From NCBI GenBank assembly GCA_027972325.1, contig JAPMOS010000080.1, positions 111,001 through 175,000 of the forward strand: DNA of 64,000 bases, in the 5' to 3' direction. Shown here one piece after another: positions 18,090 to 30,171 of this stretch (position 1 is its first letter; every line of letters begins with the position of its first letter). The notes beneath the pieces were generated by a model, which was not told the DNA's origin, searched no databases, and worked only from the letters and a program-made list of their open reading frames with translations. The position numbers and the translations under genes were made by a program. This DNA comes from Paratrimastix pyriformis (Eukaryota; Preaxostyla; Paratrimastigidae).

Positions 18090-19177
18090 TTAGTAAGACA
18101 CGACGTACGTCGTGGCAGGGATCGTGTAGTCGTAGACGGGAGTGGTGTAGTAGGACACAGACGGGGCAATATATGTCGTGGAGTAAGGGTAGACAACCGT
18201 GGCCCTAAGTGTATCGGGCATGATGAGGTATGACGCGCCAGGGGATGAGCAGACGGGACAGCCGGAGGGACCACAACAGTGCTTGGGTAGTAGTACGAAT
18301 AGGGCGACGCATAATACGAGTAGGGATAGGTGTACGGATAGCCGAATGCGCCATAGTAGCCACTGTACGCGGGGTAATAGCCGTACCCTTGGTTTGGGGG
18401 GAAAATGGAACCCAGAGGAGAACCTCGCACGGACAAACAGACCGTAGTAGAGGGAAGGACGGTAGTACCCGCCATAGCTGTACGGGTAATACCCGCCGTA
18501 CCGACTGCAAGAACATGAAGCGAATACACAACGCGCTGATGCAGACCCATAGCCATACCCGTAGGGGTACCCGTACCGGCTAAAAATAGTGTGAACAGTG
18601 AGTTCGAGGGTGTGCGTGTGCGTGTGCAGACCCGATGCCACCGTATCCGTACCGACCATACCCGTAACCGTACCGACCAAACCCTCCATAGCGCCCATAC
18701 CCACCGTAATAGCCACCGTAGTACCCCCGGCCATAGCTTGACGGGAAGAAACTCCGAGAGCCGCCGTAGAAGACACGCAGAGGGCTGTTCGTGTCGGTGT
18801 CATCATCGGACGTTTGGGCGGTGGAGTCCAATGGCTGGGGTGCTTGGCAGTCGGTCATGCAATCAACATAGTCCTCGATGCTGTGGAAAGGGGGGTCCGA
18901 GTTTGGGATGGAGGGCTTCGAGAACAGCAGACGCAGTCTGAATGGTCACCGTGTGGCAGTTCTCCATACAGTTTTCAGTCTTTGTTTCGGCAGTTTGCTG
19001 ATCAGGAACCATTCCTTGCAAAATATTGGCCTTCACTTCCGTTTTGCACTGGTCCAGACACCTGGTATGAACAGAATCCAAGGTCACATCAAAATCGGTC
19101 TTGCAAAGGGCCACGCATTGATCGGTGAGGGCCCAGGCAGAGATGGAAATGGAAAGCAAAAGTAGGAGGAGCCTCAT
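18090..19177 (-). CDS. Secreted Cys-rich / Gly-Tyr-rich protein
   Basis: Six exons (19177-18933, 18880-18632, 18579-18547, 18504-18443, 18387-18255, 18204-18090) encode 278 residues. All five introns are 42-55 bp, start GTCTG(C/T) and keep phase. The protein opens with a signal peptide (MRLLLLLLSISISAWA). A roughly 85-residue segment follows with spaced CxxxC motifs (DQCVALCKTD, RCLDQCKTE, ENCMENCHT, DCMTDCQ). Then comes a Gly/Tyr/Arg repeat (GYYGGYYGGYGRYGGFGRYG) and a Tyr/Pro/Ser-rich C-terminus ending TTYVVSY. It is a secreted structural protein by composition, with Tyr-rich repeats that could cross-link; that is inference. No named family is recognised. Its start codon is only 42 bp from a divergent open reading frame. 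Confidence 0.85.
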
Positions 19178-19219
19178 TGTTGCGAGAGTGAATACCCACC
19201 CGCTACACGCCGCCTTGAC

Positions 19220-19960
19220 ATGGTGCCGACTTCAACCCCCAAGTGCGGTTCTCTTCTCCGCCGCATGATGGAAGGCTCCCCCAAGGGTGCGCCGCAGCCA
19301 CCGGGCATGGATCCCGATCCGGTTGCCACCCTGTCGGCTTTGGAAGAAAGAATCGCTCACCTTGAAAAAATACTCTCCCCACAATCCAGCCCCGAAACTC
19401 CCAGTCCATCTCAAAGTCCCGTTATGCCACCAGAACGTGGGCATTCACTTCCAGCCGACGAATCAGAGCATAACCTTCCAGTAGACTGCGATACCGAGGA
19501 TCTGTTCCTGTACTCTGAAGAGCTACCCTCGACTCAGCCCATCACCACGCCACTTTTCCCCTCTACCCTTCACCACCATCCCGACGCCTTCCCCCCAATT
19601 TCCGATCGGTTCGATCGGGATTCGCCATATCATCCATCAATGTCCCTAAAACTCCACGATCACCTCGAAAAAGCATCGCATCCCTTCATCCCACCGCCGC
19701 CACGAAGCCGGTCTGTGCCTCAACACGCGCAAAAAACTCATTTGCTCGGTGATGAAGGTTTGCGCCTCTTCCAATGACTTACGCCAAAGGGAAAAATTGC
19801 CGCACCACCTGCTTCAGCACGCTCGGTGGTGGTCTGTGTCTCTCACTCCCCCGGGGGTCTGCACTCTCACCCTGGTTGGTCTGCTTAGGACACTCTGCGG
19901 TGGAATGGGGGAGCGTCGCCAATTATTTTTCCTCCTCGTTGCCGCCACGGCGATGAGGGT
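19220..19960 (+). CDS. Gag-like hypothetical protein with coiled coil and degenerate zinc knuckle
   Basis: The ATG at 19220 opens a frame with a Pro-rich N-terminus, a short heptad segment (TLSALEERIAHLEKIL) and an acidic/Pro/Ser middle. Taking a 32-bp gap (GTTTGC...AAAG) and a second GTCTGT...TTAG intron joins it to CRTTCFSTLG and GHSAVEWGS, resembling a retroelement gag zinc knuckle (C-x-C-GH-x4-C) whose last Cys is Trp. No protease, reverse transcriptase or integrase follows. This could be a domesticated or decayed gag gene or an ordinary gene; the splice model is tentative. The start lies 42 bp from the divergent secreted-protein gene. Confidence 0.35.
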
Positions 19961-19964
19961 CATT

Positions 19965-20499
19965 AACCCCCCCGTCGACATCCCCTGTGTGATGGCACCT
20001 CATCCCCCCGTCGACATCCCCCCGTATGGCACCTCATCCCACCGTCGACCCCCGTCGACATTCCCCTGTGAGATGGCACCTCATCCCCCCCTTCCCCCCT
20101 CCCCCCCGTCAACATCCCCCGTGTGATGGCACCTCATCCCCCCCGTCGACCCCCCGTCGACCTCCCCCTGTGTGAATGGCACCTCATCCATCATCCGTCC
20201 CTCGTCAACATCCCCCTGTGTGAATGGCACCTCATCCCCCCGCCGACATTTCAAGTGTGATCTCATCACCGCCAAGTTCTCGCCCCCTGCCGACATCCCC
20301 CCTGTGTGATGACGCCTCATTCCGCCGACATTTCAAGTGTGATCTCCCCCCATCATCGCCAAGTTCTCACCCCGCTGTCGATCTGTGCGATGAACCCCCA
20401 TGGGTTGACATCTCCTTGTGTGAAACCCCTTGCCTCCTCACCCCCCCTGTCGATATCCCCCGGTGTGATTGCACCCCATCGCCGCGTTAATGAACATCC

Positions 20500-20500
<1 letters not shown>
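19965..20500 (+). repeat. Minisatellite with CCGTCGACATCCCCC / GATGGCACCTCATCCCC
   Basis: About a dozen imperfect units of 35-60 bp built from CCGTCGACATCCCC, TGTGTGATGGCACCTCA and, later, CCGACATTTCAAGTGTGATC. It is strongly C/T-rich on the plus strand. No coding capacity is recognised. Confidence 0.8.
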
Positions 20501-21519
<1,019 letters not shown>

Positions 21520-21520
<1 letters not shown>

Positions 21521-22400
21521 TGGGTGGGTGGGTCGGAACCGCCTCCCTGGCCACCTCGATTCCCTCGATCTGTCCCCTGCCGCGATGAAGAGGAACCTCT
21601 CAGGTCTTTTGACATCGGAACTGATACCCCAGGTCGACACAGACACAGACAGACAGACACAGACGTGGGAAGGACGGGAGCGACGAGGTCCGGGCCGAGT
21701 CGGAAGCGGACTGGACGCCTCGGCACAGCTGAGCGCCCCCGTCAGCCAGCGCATTGATTTATTCACTGCCTCCTCGTTTTTCCGGTTCCATGCGGCTCTC
21801 CTTGCCCACACCCGGTGTATCCCCCTCTCCTCACCCCCAACCTCCTCCTCCCCCCCTCCCCCCCTCCCCACCCCCCCCCTCCCTCCCTCCCTCCTCCCTC
21901 CTCCCTCCTCCCTCCCTCCCCCTCCCTCCCTCCCTCCCCTCCCTCCCTCCCTCCCTCCTCCTCCTCCTCCTCCCTCCCTCCCTCCTCCCCTCCTCTTTTT
22001 TAAAACCTATTGCCATGAGGTAGAGTCCATGGCAACGGTACAGTGTATACACCGCTCACAGAGTACTCAGTACCTCCTCCTCCCTCCCTCCCTCCTCCCT
22101 CCTCCCCTCCTCCTCCCTCCCTCCCTCCCCCTCCCCATGCTTTTGTGAAAGAACAGAGAACGGACTAACCAAATCGGTGCGTTCCATCGAGGGCGGTGAG
22201 TCGGGTCGGTGGTCCGCCCCCGTCGTCATGGCCGCCCCACGTCCGCCCCCCCCCCCCCCCCCCCCCCCATCATCATCATCAATCATCAATCATCCAATCA
22301 TCATCATCATCATCCAGTCATCATCATCATCATCATCATCCATCATCCAGTCATCATCATCATCATCCATCATCATCCAGTCATCATCCAATCATTAAGT
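21520..22400. other. Unassigned sequence with CT-rich tracts
   Basis: Includes a possible short exon at about 21585-21630 (MKRNLSGLLTSELIPQ before a GTCGAC), polypyrimidine (CCTCC)n arrays at 21825-21995 and 22075-22135, a C run at 22243-22268 and an ATC tract to 22396. No gene can be supported. Confidence 0.4.
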
Positions 22401-22403
22401 GGT

Positions 22404-22770
22404 GTGAACTGGCGCCGACCTTCAGAGTCGAGCTTTTCCCGGAGTTAGACATTCCGTTGTTGAGGACCAGAATCTTGTTCTGAAGGCGGGGTGGTGGTCT
22501 TAAACAGAAAGCAGGCTTGGGCGGTAATTCGCATTGGAGCAGTTTGCATCGGAGCAGCCCGCATGACTTCCTGGAAAAACGTGGCAGTATCGTTCGCGAG
22601 TTACAAACAGCGCGCGTCGCAAAAAAGCTCCTTGTCAGCACCACAATCAGTATCACGAACCATAAAATGGTCCCTTTTCTGTTCACGATCATCAAACGCA
22701 ACCCAAGAATTCAGGTTCCGGTGAAAGTGGGTGGCTCAAAATTCTCTGGATCCGCGACAGCTTCGTGACG
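22404..22770 (+). pseudogene. Possible retroelement (retropepsin-region) fragment
   Basis: One plus frame, interrupted by a stop near 22481, reads ELDIPLLRTRILF and then VRELQTARVAKKLL, ending in IQVPVKVGGSKFSG. The last part resembles the start of a retrotransposon aspartic protease, but the DTG/DSG active site is missing and a stop follows. This is weak similarity judged by eye. Confidence 0.25.
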
Positions 22771-23740
22771 TGTGCGTGCGTTCCCCGAGGCGAGACAGAG
22801 GCGAGGCAAATTCGAAGTCTGTTCCCCCTTTGCTTGGTGAGTTCACTCCATTCTGATTTTGCGAGTAGAAGAAAATGGATCAGAGGTCTGAGTCATTTTC
22901 TCCGTCGTATGGTCGAAGGACTCCCTTACGATCACCAACGCTGCCTTCGCTCATCTGTCTCCACCTTTTTGTTTCCGACCCTCACAGCCAAGAACAAGAC
23001 GCCGCAGTGGCAGCCCCGGCCGCTCCCACCCCGGCCCTGTCTGCCCCCCCAGCCCCAGTCGCGCTTGACGCAGCCAACGGCTTCGAGCAGGACGAGGTCC
23101 CCCCTCCCCCCATCTTGACCCTTCTCCACAGCTCACACTTGCATGCGTTCACTGAGATCACATGATGGGGGAGACACGGAGGCTCAATTCTTGGGTGAGG
23201 GCCTTATCATGAATGTCATCTCTCCAATGGATGGGGTTGGCTTGACATGCGGACCGGCACGTTGTGCCTGAACACGGGGGAACCGCCGCTGGATCGACAT
23301 CGGACATGCCTTCGCGCCCCTTGTCACGATTCTGATGCACGGACTGAAAAGGTCCGTTTGAAGCTCTGCCTCCACAACCTCTGGCATGATCTGCACTCAT
23401 TCTCACAAAGAAGGCATGTCCGCGCACGTGTTCGGGATGTGGTGTGGCGCGTGCGTGCGCTGTATGCGTGCGCGTCAGTGTGTGGAGCAAAGGGACTTCA
23501 ATCGGACACAGGAAGGATCTCGCACGCACGCGTCACACCGCACATCCCGAACACATGCGCGGACATGCATTCTTTGGAAGAATGAGTCAGTCATGTTTCT
23601 TGACTTCCCAATGCTTGCACCCTGCCGACCCAGGAGGAGACTGGCCAAACCACGGATGCGGAGCCGTCCATGCAAATCGTCCGTCGCTGAGCCACTCAAT
23701 GCCCCCACCCGACACACACGACGACTCCTCCTTCCCTGTT
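22771..23740. other. Unassigned sequence with repeat family A copy
   Basis: Contains a Pro/Ala-rich plus frame from about 22875 (MDQRSESFSPSYGRR...) without family features, and a minus-oriented copy of dispersed repeat A at about 23478-23520. The 23410-23580 stretch is locally repeated (GTTCGGGATGTGGTGTGG and the inverse CACACCGCACATCCCGAAC), giving an imperfect inverted repeat. Confidence 0.35.
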
Positions 23741-26260
23741 TGGCATCGGCATCTACGAAATGCCAATCCACAGTCGCTGGCCGGCCAAGTCTGCAACATT
23801 GTTTTCAACCAGCTCCGCTTGAAGACCCCGGAGTCCAAGGTCCGGGTCCGGGTGCGCCTGGGGCGTGCAGTTCGGATGCATCCCTGGGAGGGGATGAGTG
23901 GAGGATCGAATGCTGATGATGGTGGTGGTGATGATGATGAGTGATGATGAATGGATGATGGTTGGATGATGGTTGGATGATGTTGTACGCACACCTTCCC
24001 CCTCGCGAATTCCCTTCGTGTCAGTTTACATCCCGCATGTCCTTGCTGCTCCGCCTCCTTTCTGTGCGCAGTTCTGCGATCTCGCCGCGGAGGCCCTGTC
24101 GGAGCTGTCCAATGTAGCCAAACCGGTCGGTCTTCTCGCCCGCCCCCAGTAACTCAGCCCCCCCCTGTCCCATGTCCCATGTCTCTCCCGTCCCGCCCCT
24201 TTCCTCGTACCGTCCCGTGGTGGTGTGTGGCCGGGGGGGACCCCCCCGGAGGTGGTGACACCCTCTAGCGTTCCGATCAGTAGGCTCATTCTGGGTGCCA
24301 CTACACTTTCCGGATCCACTCCCCGTCTCGTGGGGATTGACCGTTTTCTTTCTTCCTGTCCCACGTCTGCTCCCCCACACACACACACACTCCACACCCC
24401 GGCCCTGCCCCGTCCCGTTCTTCATCGGCTCCGTACGGCCTGCCCTGGTCGTGCTGCCCCTGCGCCCCGTCCCTGGTGCGCTGTCCCGTCCCGTCCCGTC
24501 CCGTTCGTTGCCGTCCCGCCCGTCGTCGATGCTCGTCATCGACATTTTACTTGCGCACCCAATCGAAAAGGTCTGTGTCATATGCTCCGATTGCTGTGTC
24601 GGGGACCCATCTGGGATGCTGATGCAAATTGGTGTGTGGTGGTGCCAAATCTGTCTTCGACCGCTCTCATTGGTTCTTTTCCCCTGGTCGGGATCGGTGG
24701 GTTTTCCCTGGATGCCGTAGCACACCGTGACTCCATTTGAAGTTGACATCCAACGGGATGGCGAGTCTGTGCGCCTGTGCCCCCATCCGCCTGGCCGACG
24801 TTGAAGTTTTGATGTTGATGATGAGTGGATGAATGACTGGATGATATGACTGGCTGGATGATGATGAGTGGATGATGACTGGCTGGATGATGATGACGGA
24901 GACGGATGATGACGGCTGATGATGATGTTGTTGATGATGATGTTGTTGATGCCTGCATGACTGGATGATGATGATGCTGATGAATGCTGATGCTGGTGAA
25001 TGATGATGCCTGCATGAAAATAATGATGACGATGATGATTGTGAAAATTCGAATGCATTCGCACTCTCCTCGCGCACTCGGCTCAGGTGGCCGCATGATG
25101 CTGTCCGCTGGACGTTGGGTGCCCAATCTGGCCGAGACGGCGCCTTTGCCGTGCTCTCGCGCACCGTGCTGGGACCTGCCCTCTTGCCCCCCGTCAGTCA
25201 GCATCCCCCTCCCGCGGCCCGTAAAAGGGAACACCAGAAGACCGAAATCACCCAAGACACAAAAAGGGGGAAAAGGAAAGACAGGTCATAGGGAGCCTTC
25301 AGGCTTTTTTTTAAGCTCGTCAGAAACGGGAATTGAACCCCCGACCATTCTGTCCTCCTAGTACCTGACGTGCTACCGCCTGCACTCGACACCACCCAAC
25401 CTCTCACTCTCACCCGGAGTTCTTTCTCCCACTGCTGATGCGCTGCTGATTCACTGTTCACCACCGTTCACCCCTGACAGCACCCCGTCGGCGCTGCCTA
25501 CCGGGCCCTCTGTCACGCTCAGGCTGCCCTGGCCGAGGAGATCCAATTCAGGCTGGATGGGGCCGAGCCACGCGGCATTGACGAAATGCTCTTTCAACAA
25601 GAGCTGGATGCGCGCTTGGTCAGGGTCAGCTTCGGTTATTTGGTCTGTTCCCTCGCCTCGCCTTGGCTCCCCGACGGAAGGATCAGCAGCTGTTGATTGT
25701 GGTTGACGGCCTCACTCCGCGCATCTTCCCTCCCATCAGGCGCCTGGAGGCAAGGCCATCCAGTGGGAGGAGGACGTGCGCAAGGATGAATGTGCTCCCT
25801 TTGTCATCCAACTCAGGCTCGAGAAATTCGGGTCGGTTTCTGGGTGGCGGTCGTGCTGACTCGCTTTTTTGTTTGCGCCGTGGTCTCGGGGGCTGCCAGG
25901 CGGACGTGCTGACTCGCTTTTTTGTGTGCGCCGTGGTCTCGGGGGGGCTGCCAGGGGCAGGTACACCCTCCAAGTTGCAGACACGGTGAGCTTCACGGGC
26001 TCTCTGGTCACCAATCTGAGCGGCCGCCACCTCGAACTCCAGCCGGTCTGCCTTCCCTCACCTGCGAGTGTCCGCACACAGTCCCTTTGCTCCACACATC
26101 TGCGACCCCATCAGGCAACCCAGGTTCAATCCCCGATGCCCGAGCGGACATCGCCCCCGTTGCAAGCAGCTGCCCCCGGGACTGGGACCACGACCGGCAA
26201 TGAGTCCGTGGTTGCTGAGCGCTTTGACGTGTTGGGTCGACTGAACGGATGATGATGAGG
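23741..26260 (+). other. Cluster of exon-like segments of an unidentified plus-strand gene
   Basis: Several short segments look like exons because they are open, balanced in composition and flanked by CAG and GTCYG or GT. They are 23767-23838 (SLAGQVCNIVFNQLRLKTPE), about 25087-25190 (WTLGAQSGRDGAFAVLSRTV), about 25481-25618 (HPVGAAYRALCHAQAALAEE and IDEMLFQQELDARL) and about 25740-25830 (APGGKAIQWEEDVRKDE). I cannot link them into a consistent frame or name a family. The intervening DNA has GAT tracts (24810-25040), a CCCGT repeat (24480-24510) and a partial exon echo (GACTCGCTTTTTTGT at 25858 and 25911). Confidence 0.35.
25318..25390 (-). pseudogene. tRNA-like sequence (degenerate)
   Basis: The minus strand shows a good B box (GGGTTCAATTCCC) and a D-arm-like hairpin (GTGC-AGGCGGTA-GCAC), about tRNA length apart. 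The acceptor and anticodon stems do not pair, so this looks like a tRNA pseudogene or the head of a tRNA-derived repeat. Confidence 0.35.
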
Positions 26261-26460
26261 ATCGTTGGGTGATGATGACGGGATGATGTTCACACACGGA
26301 GCGCACATGTGCCCCTCGTCGTCACACCGCGCACAGTCGACGCCATACCAGATCGGCCTCGAAGAAGAACAGAAAGGCTGCTGCCGCAACCCAAGGTGGC
26401 GTGCCTATGACGGCTGAGCAGTCTGTGCTCTTCCTCCTCGCCTGGCCTCCTCCCCTGGAT

Positions 26461-26551
26461 GGTACTCCGGGGATAACAGGCTGATCATTCCCAAGAGCTC
26501 ATATCGACGGAATGGTTTGGCACCTCGATGTCGGCTCGCCACATCCTGGGG
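26461..26551 (+). rRNA. Fragment of organellar/alphaproteobacterial-type 23S rRNA
   Basis: About 91 bp read GGTACTCCGGGGATAACAGG, then CTGATCATTCCCAAGAGCTC, ATATCGACGGAATGGTTTGG, CACCTCGATGTCGGCTC and CACATCCTGGGG. This is the highly conserved domain V segment around the peptidyl-transferase centre of bacterial-type large-subunit rRNA. The paired ATTCCC...GGAAT arms are like those of alphaproteobacteria and mitochondria. A eukaryotic 28S would differ at many of these positions. Sequences on both sides do not continue the rRNA, so it is a short insertion, probably of mitochondrial origin, or a spliced-in fragment. Confidence 0.8.
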
Positions 26552-27100
26552 GTATTGCCGCGCATTGACTTTCTGGTGGATGTACATTCGTCCGCTGCGG
26601 CCGATCTCCAGACGCGCCCGAAAGGCAGCCAAGATCGCCAACATCCTCGCCGGCCTCGATCCGACCCCGCCTGTTCACACCCGGTCCGCCATGTCATGCC
26701 CCTCTTCCACCACCACCACCACAACCACCACCACCCACCACCCACCACCCACCACCCACCACCCACCACCACCACCCACCACCCACCACCCACCAATCCA
26801 ATCCAATCCAATCCAATCCGATTTCTGTCATGTGAATCCCTCGATCAGACAGTCCGAGACGGGAGGGTGAGGCCGCCGAACGGGGGAGACCCAGGGCACA
26901 TCATTTGATTCCGTTTTCCCGTTCCTCCAGCCGCCCGGCCGCTTCCCTGCCCTCGGTCGCCCCACCTGCTGCGGCTCCTGAGCCGCCCCGCCTGCCCGCA
27001 TCCGCTACCACCGGCGCGGCACCCGGCGGCTGCCCTCCGCCCGCGCACGGTGCTACGTCCGTTCACGATGCCCTCTTAGGGGTTTTTTGCTGTGCACATC
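26552..27100 (+). other. Possible exons of unknown gene
   Basis: A frame with [18 protein letters not shown] (about 26605-26660) and an Ala/Pro-rich frame (about 26930-27075, RPAASLPSVAPPAAAPEPP) flank a (CCACCA)n tract (26711-26795). They could belong to the same unidentified gene as the segments upstream. Confidence 0.25.
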
Positions 27101-27123
27101 AGGCATCATCACAGTCACATCAT

Positions 27124-27412
27124 GTTCATCATCATCATCCAATCATCCATCATCATTCAATCAATCATCATCATCATCATCATCATCATCCATCATCATC
27201 ATCATCATCATCATCCAATCATCATCATCATCATCATCATCAGAGAGAGACATCATCATCATCATCAGAGAGAGACATCATCGATGATGTCTCTCTCTGA
27301 TGATGATGACGATTGGATGATGATTGGATGATGATTGGATGATGATTGGATGATGATTGGATGATGATTGGATGATGATTGGATGATGATTGGATGATGA
27401 TTGGATGATGAT

Positions 27413-27466
<54 letters not shown>

Positions 27467-27534
27467 GGATGATGATTGGATGATGATGATTGGATGATGA
27501 TTGGATGATGATTGGATGATGATTGGATGATGAT

Positions 27535-27591
<57 letters not shown>

Positions 27592-27592
27592 T
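27124..27592. repeat. Head-to-head (ATC)n / (GAT)n inverted array
   Basis: ATC repeats (27124-27282) switch strand to GAT repeats (27283-27592) at a palindrome centred on 27282/27283. The arms contain CAGAGAGAGACATCATC and its reverse complement. The right half is made of TGATTGGATGA 11-mers. Confidence 0.9.
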
Positions 27593-27877
27593 CGATGGGA
27601 CTGGTTTCGTGATCCTGGGAGGGGGGTGAGTGGGAATCCGAAAAAATTGATGCCGGCTCAAAAGAAAGATCCAAGTGAGGTGACAACGAAATGGTGGGCC
27701 ACTAATGTTGGAGGTCCCTGGGCACGCGGGGGTGGTGTGATGAAGATTGTGGATGAGGGGAAAAGTGTTCACATGGGCGTGTTCTCTGTCGTCTTCCAAG
27801 ACCTATATGTGTACGAACAAGGTGCCGTGGTGGGTGGGTCTTGATGAAGGGGTGTGCGCGGTGAATGAAAGATATCT
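27593..27877. other. Unassigned sequence
   Basis: Unique DNA with short open frames on both strands; nothing recognisable. Confidence 0.4.
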
Positions 27878-27880
27878 AAT

Positions 27881-28974
27881 CCCCTTAATGTACCTAAGGT
27901 TTTGAAAAATTCAAATTTTTGACAAGGTTGCGCCCGCCATTCAGCCGGTTCGAAGGGGCCGGAAAGGAAATTTCTCTTGGCGTTCGGACGTCCTCGTGGT
28001 CTTCTCGAACGTACATAAGGTGAAATTGATCCGCGGTGATCGAGTCCGACCCGCGACCACACAAGACATCGATGGTCGATATCAGGTTTTGACCTCGAAG
28101 CGGCTCGGGTGCTTCGCAGGGGAGTCCAAACACCCTCGGTGCATTGAGGGAAGGCACTTTTGCTACATTATTGCGAGAAAAGACCATTGACTTCCCGGCC
28201 CCCGCTGTGGGGTCCCTCGTAGTTTGCCCCGGTGTCATGCTGCTGGGTCGTTCGGAGGGTGTCGGTCATCACTAGGCCCGCCTCCTGGCCCGATGCGCCC
28301 AGCTCCCATGCACCCAAGTCGGCGCGTTCACTAGAGGCTCCCCTCACCTCGGTGCCCGGGGGAAGCCCGGCCACCCCGCCCGCGCCCCCAGGCTGGCCCG
28401 GACCTCGCCTCCCCTGTCAACTTTTTCGCACCCCCTGCCCCATCGTCACGACCCTGTCCGGGTTCGTGAAGGGTGCAATCTGCCACTGATCCTCCGGCAG
28501 GGTCTCGGGGCTGAGGGCTCACGAGTGCGACGGTTGAAAGAGGCGGTCCGCTCCGGATCGCCCCCATCGAGGGGTTCGCATCGGGGGGAGGTGGCCGCCC
28601 CGGGGGTCACATGGTTGATCGACTCGAAACGCGACACCCTGCCGAGTGGCAGACCCAACTCTCCTCGCGTTCAGCACACCACTCCTCCTCCCCCCCGGCC
28701 CCCCGGCCCCCGTCGACCCGACGGCTGCATCCCCCCATCCTATAACGGACCTAACCCATTTGGTCTCCAGACCAAATGCCCCCTCGATGGTTCTGTGTGG
28801 TGTCACCATCCCCCCGACCCCCCCTGGAGGGAACTCAAGATACCTGTGTGTAGCCCCACTCGGCCTCTTTATACTGCGCAATTCAGGTTGGGCCTCCGGT
28901 GGACGGGTGGGAGGTGGTGGAGACCGGAAGGGCGTCAAAATAGGGTTTTTCCAATTCTTAGGTACATTAAGGGG
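27881..28974. mobile_element. Putative non-autonomous DNA transposon with terminal inverted repeats
   Basis: CCCCTTAATGTACCTAAG at 27881-27898 is the exact reverse complement of 28957-28974. Similarity continues imperfectly inward (GTTTTGAAAAA versus AATTGGAAAAA). The trinucleotide AAT flanks both ends (27878-27880 and 28975-28977), a possible 3-bp target-site duplication. The 1,094-bp interior has several open frames but no transposase motif I can recognise. It includes a perfect 9-bp-arm palindrome, ATTTGGTCTCCAGACCAAAT, at about 28757-28776. Confidence 0.7.
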
Positions 28975-28977
28975 AAT

Positions 28978-29590
28978 GTGCAAAGTGACCAATGGAGAGA
29001 TGAAGCTAAAAAGCGATAGAGAATGACTCAATAAGCTTGCAGCTATCTGAAGAAACGATGCATTCAAAGAAAGTGAGAAGAGAAACTGAATAGGATTGCC
29101 TGCCCCCGAAAAGCGATGAATCGGCCAATTTCTTTGCTTCTGTACAGATACCTGTGTGAGGTAACCTTCTCGATGAAAGGATGAGTGTGAGGGCAGCTCC
29201 CAAGACCCACCGAAGGCAAGAGAAAAAACACCCGAGTCAAAAAAAAGATAGCGAATTGTGGAGGGGTTATTTACGCTCCCGGCGGTTTTGGGTTTTGTGT
29301 GGCCGGCACAGGTCGCCCTGTACGCTCACCGGCGAACGGGGTTGTTTTCATTCGAATCTTCATGCATTCCCTCTTTTATTGCGATCGAGAAAAGTGGGTA
29401 CAAATAGACGTTTTTTCTTGTGATGCAATTTCCCACTCCCCTGTACGCTCACCCCGAACTCCCGCCACCACCACGGGAAAGTTTGGGAGCGTGCCGCTTG
29501 TTTTGGCACAAGAAAACCGGGTACAAATAGACTCGTTCGGGAGGTGTGACCCCATCGATGGGGTCCGGTCCGGAATGCCGAAACCAGCCC
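28978..29590. other. Unassigned sequence with two imperfect tandem copies
   Basis: CTGTACGCTCACC recurs at about 29318 and 29440, each followed about 80-90 bp later by GGGTACAAATAGAC (29397 and 29519). The unit is therefore duplicated about 120 bp apart. No gene is recognised. Confidence 0.5.
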
Positions 29591-29592
29591 CC

Positions 29593-29710
29593 GATGATGA
29601 TGATGATGATGATGATTTGGATGATGATTGGATGATGAGGATGATGAGGATGATGATGATGATGATGATGATGGTGATGATTTGGATGATGATTGGATGA
29701 TGATGATGAT

Positions 29711-29743
<33 letters not shown>

Positions 29744-29799
29744 GGATGATGAGGATGACGACGATGATGATTGATGATGATGATGATGATGACGACGAC

Positions 29800-29832
<33 letters not shown>

Positions 29833-29876
29833 CATGAGCATCAGCATCATCAATCATCATCATCATCGTCATCCAG

Positions 29877-29931
<55 letters not shown>

Positions 29932-30013
29932 ATCATCATCATCATCCTCATCCTCATCATCCTCATCCTCATCATCCAATCATCATCCAATCATCATCCA
30001 CTCATCATGATCC

Positions 30014-30109
<96 letters not shown>

Positions 30110-30115
30110 CACCAT
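29593..30115. repeat. (GAT)n switching to (ATC)n array
   Basis: GAT repeats to about 29831, then GATCATGAGCATCAGC, then ATC repeats to 30107. Like the 27.1-kb array it is a strand-switching trinucleotide palindrome. It ends near a CAG acceptor ahead of the next exon. Confidence 0.85.
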
Positions 30116-30171
30116 TTCTCCTCCTCCCATCCCCCCTGCCACGCCATGTCTTATTTTTGTCTTTCTCGCAG

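Noticed and set aside
23184-23529. Minus-strand frames near a Cys/His-containing segment
   Set aside because: No splice-consistent continuation, and the region contains a repeat A copy and a local inverted repeat.
26405-26644. 79-codon minus open frame
   Set aside because: It overlaps the 23S rRNA fragment; the conserved rRNA sequence is on the plus strand.
27300-27545. Regular repeats suggesting a CRISPR array
   Set aside because: The 11-bp units have no unique spacers, the context is eukaryotic introns and no cas genes are present.
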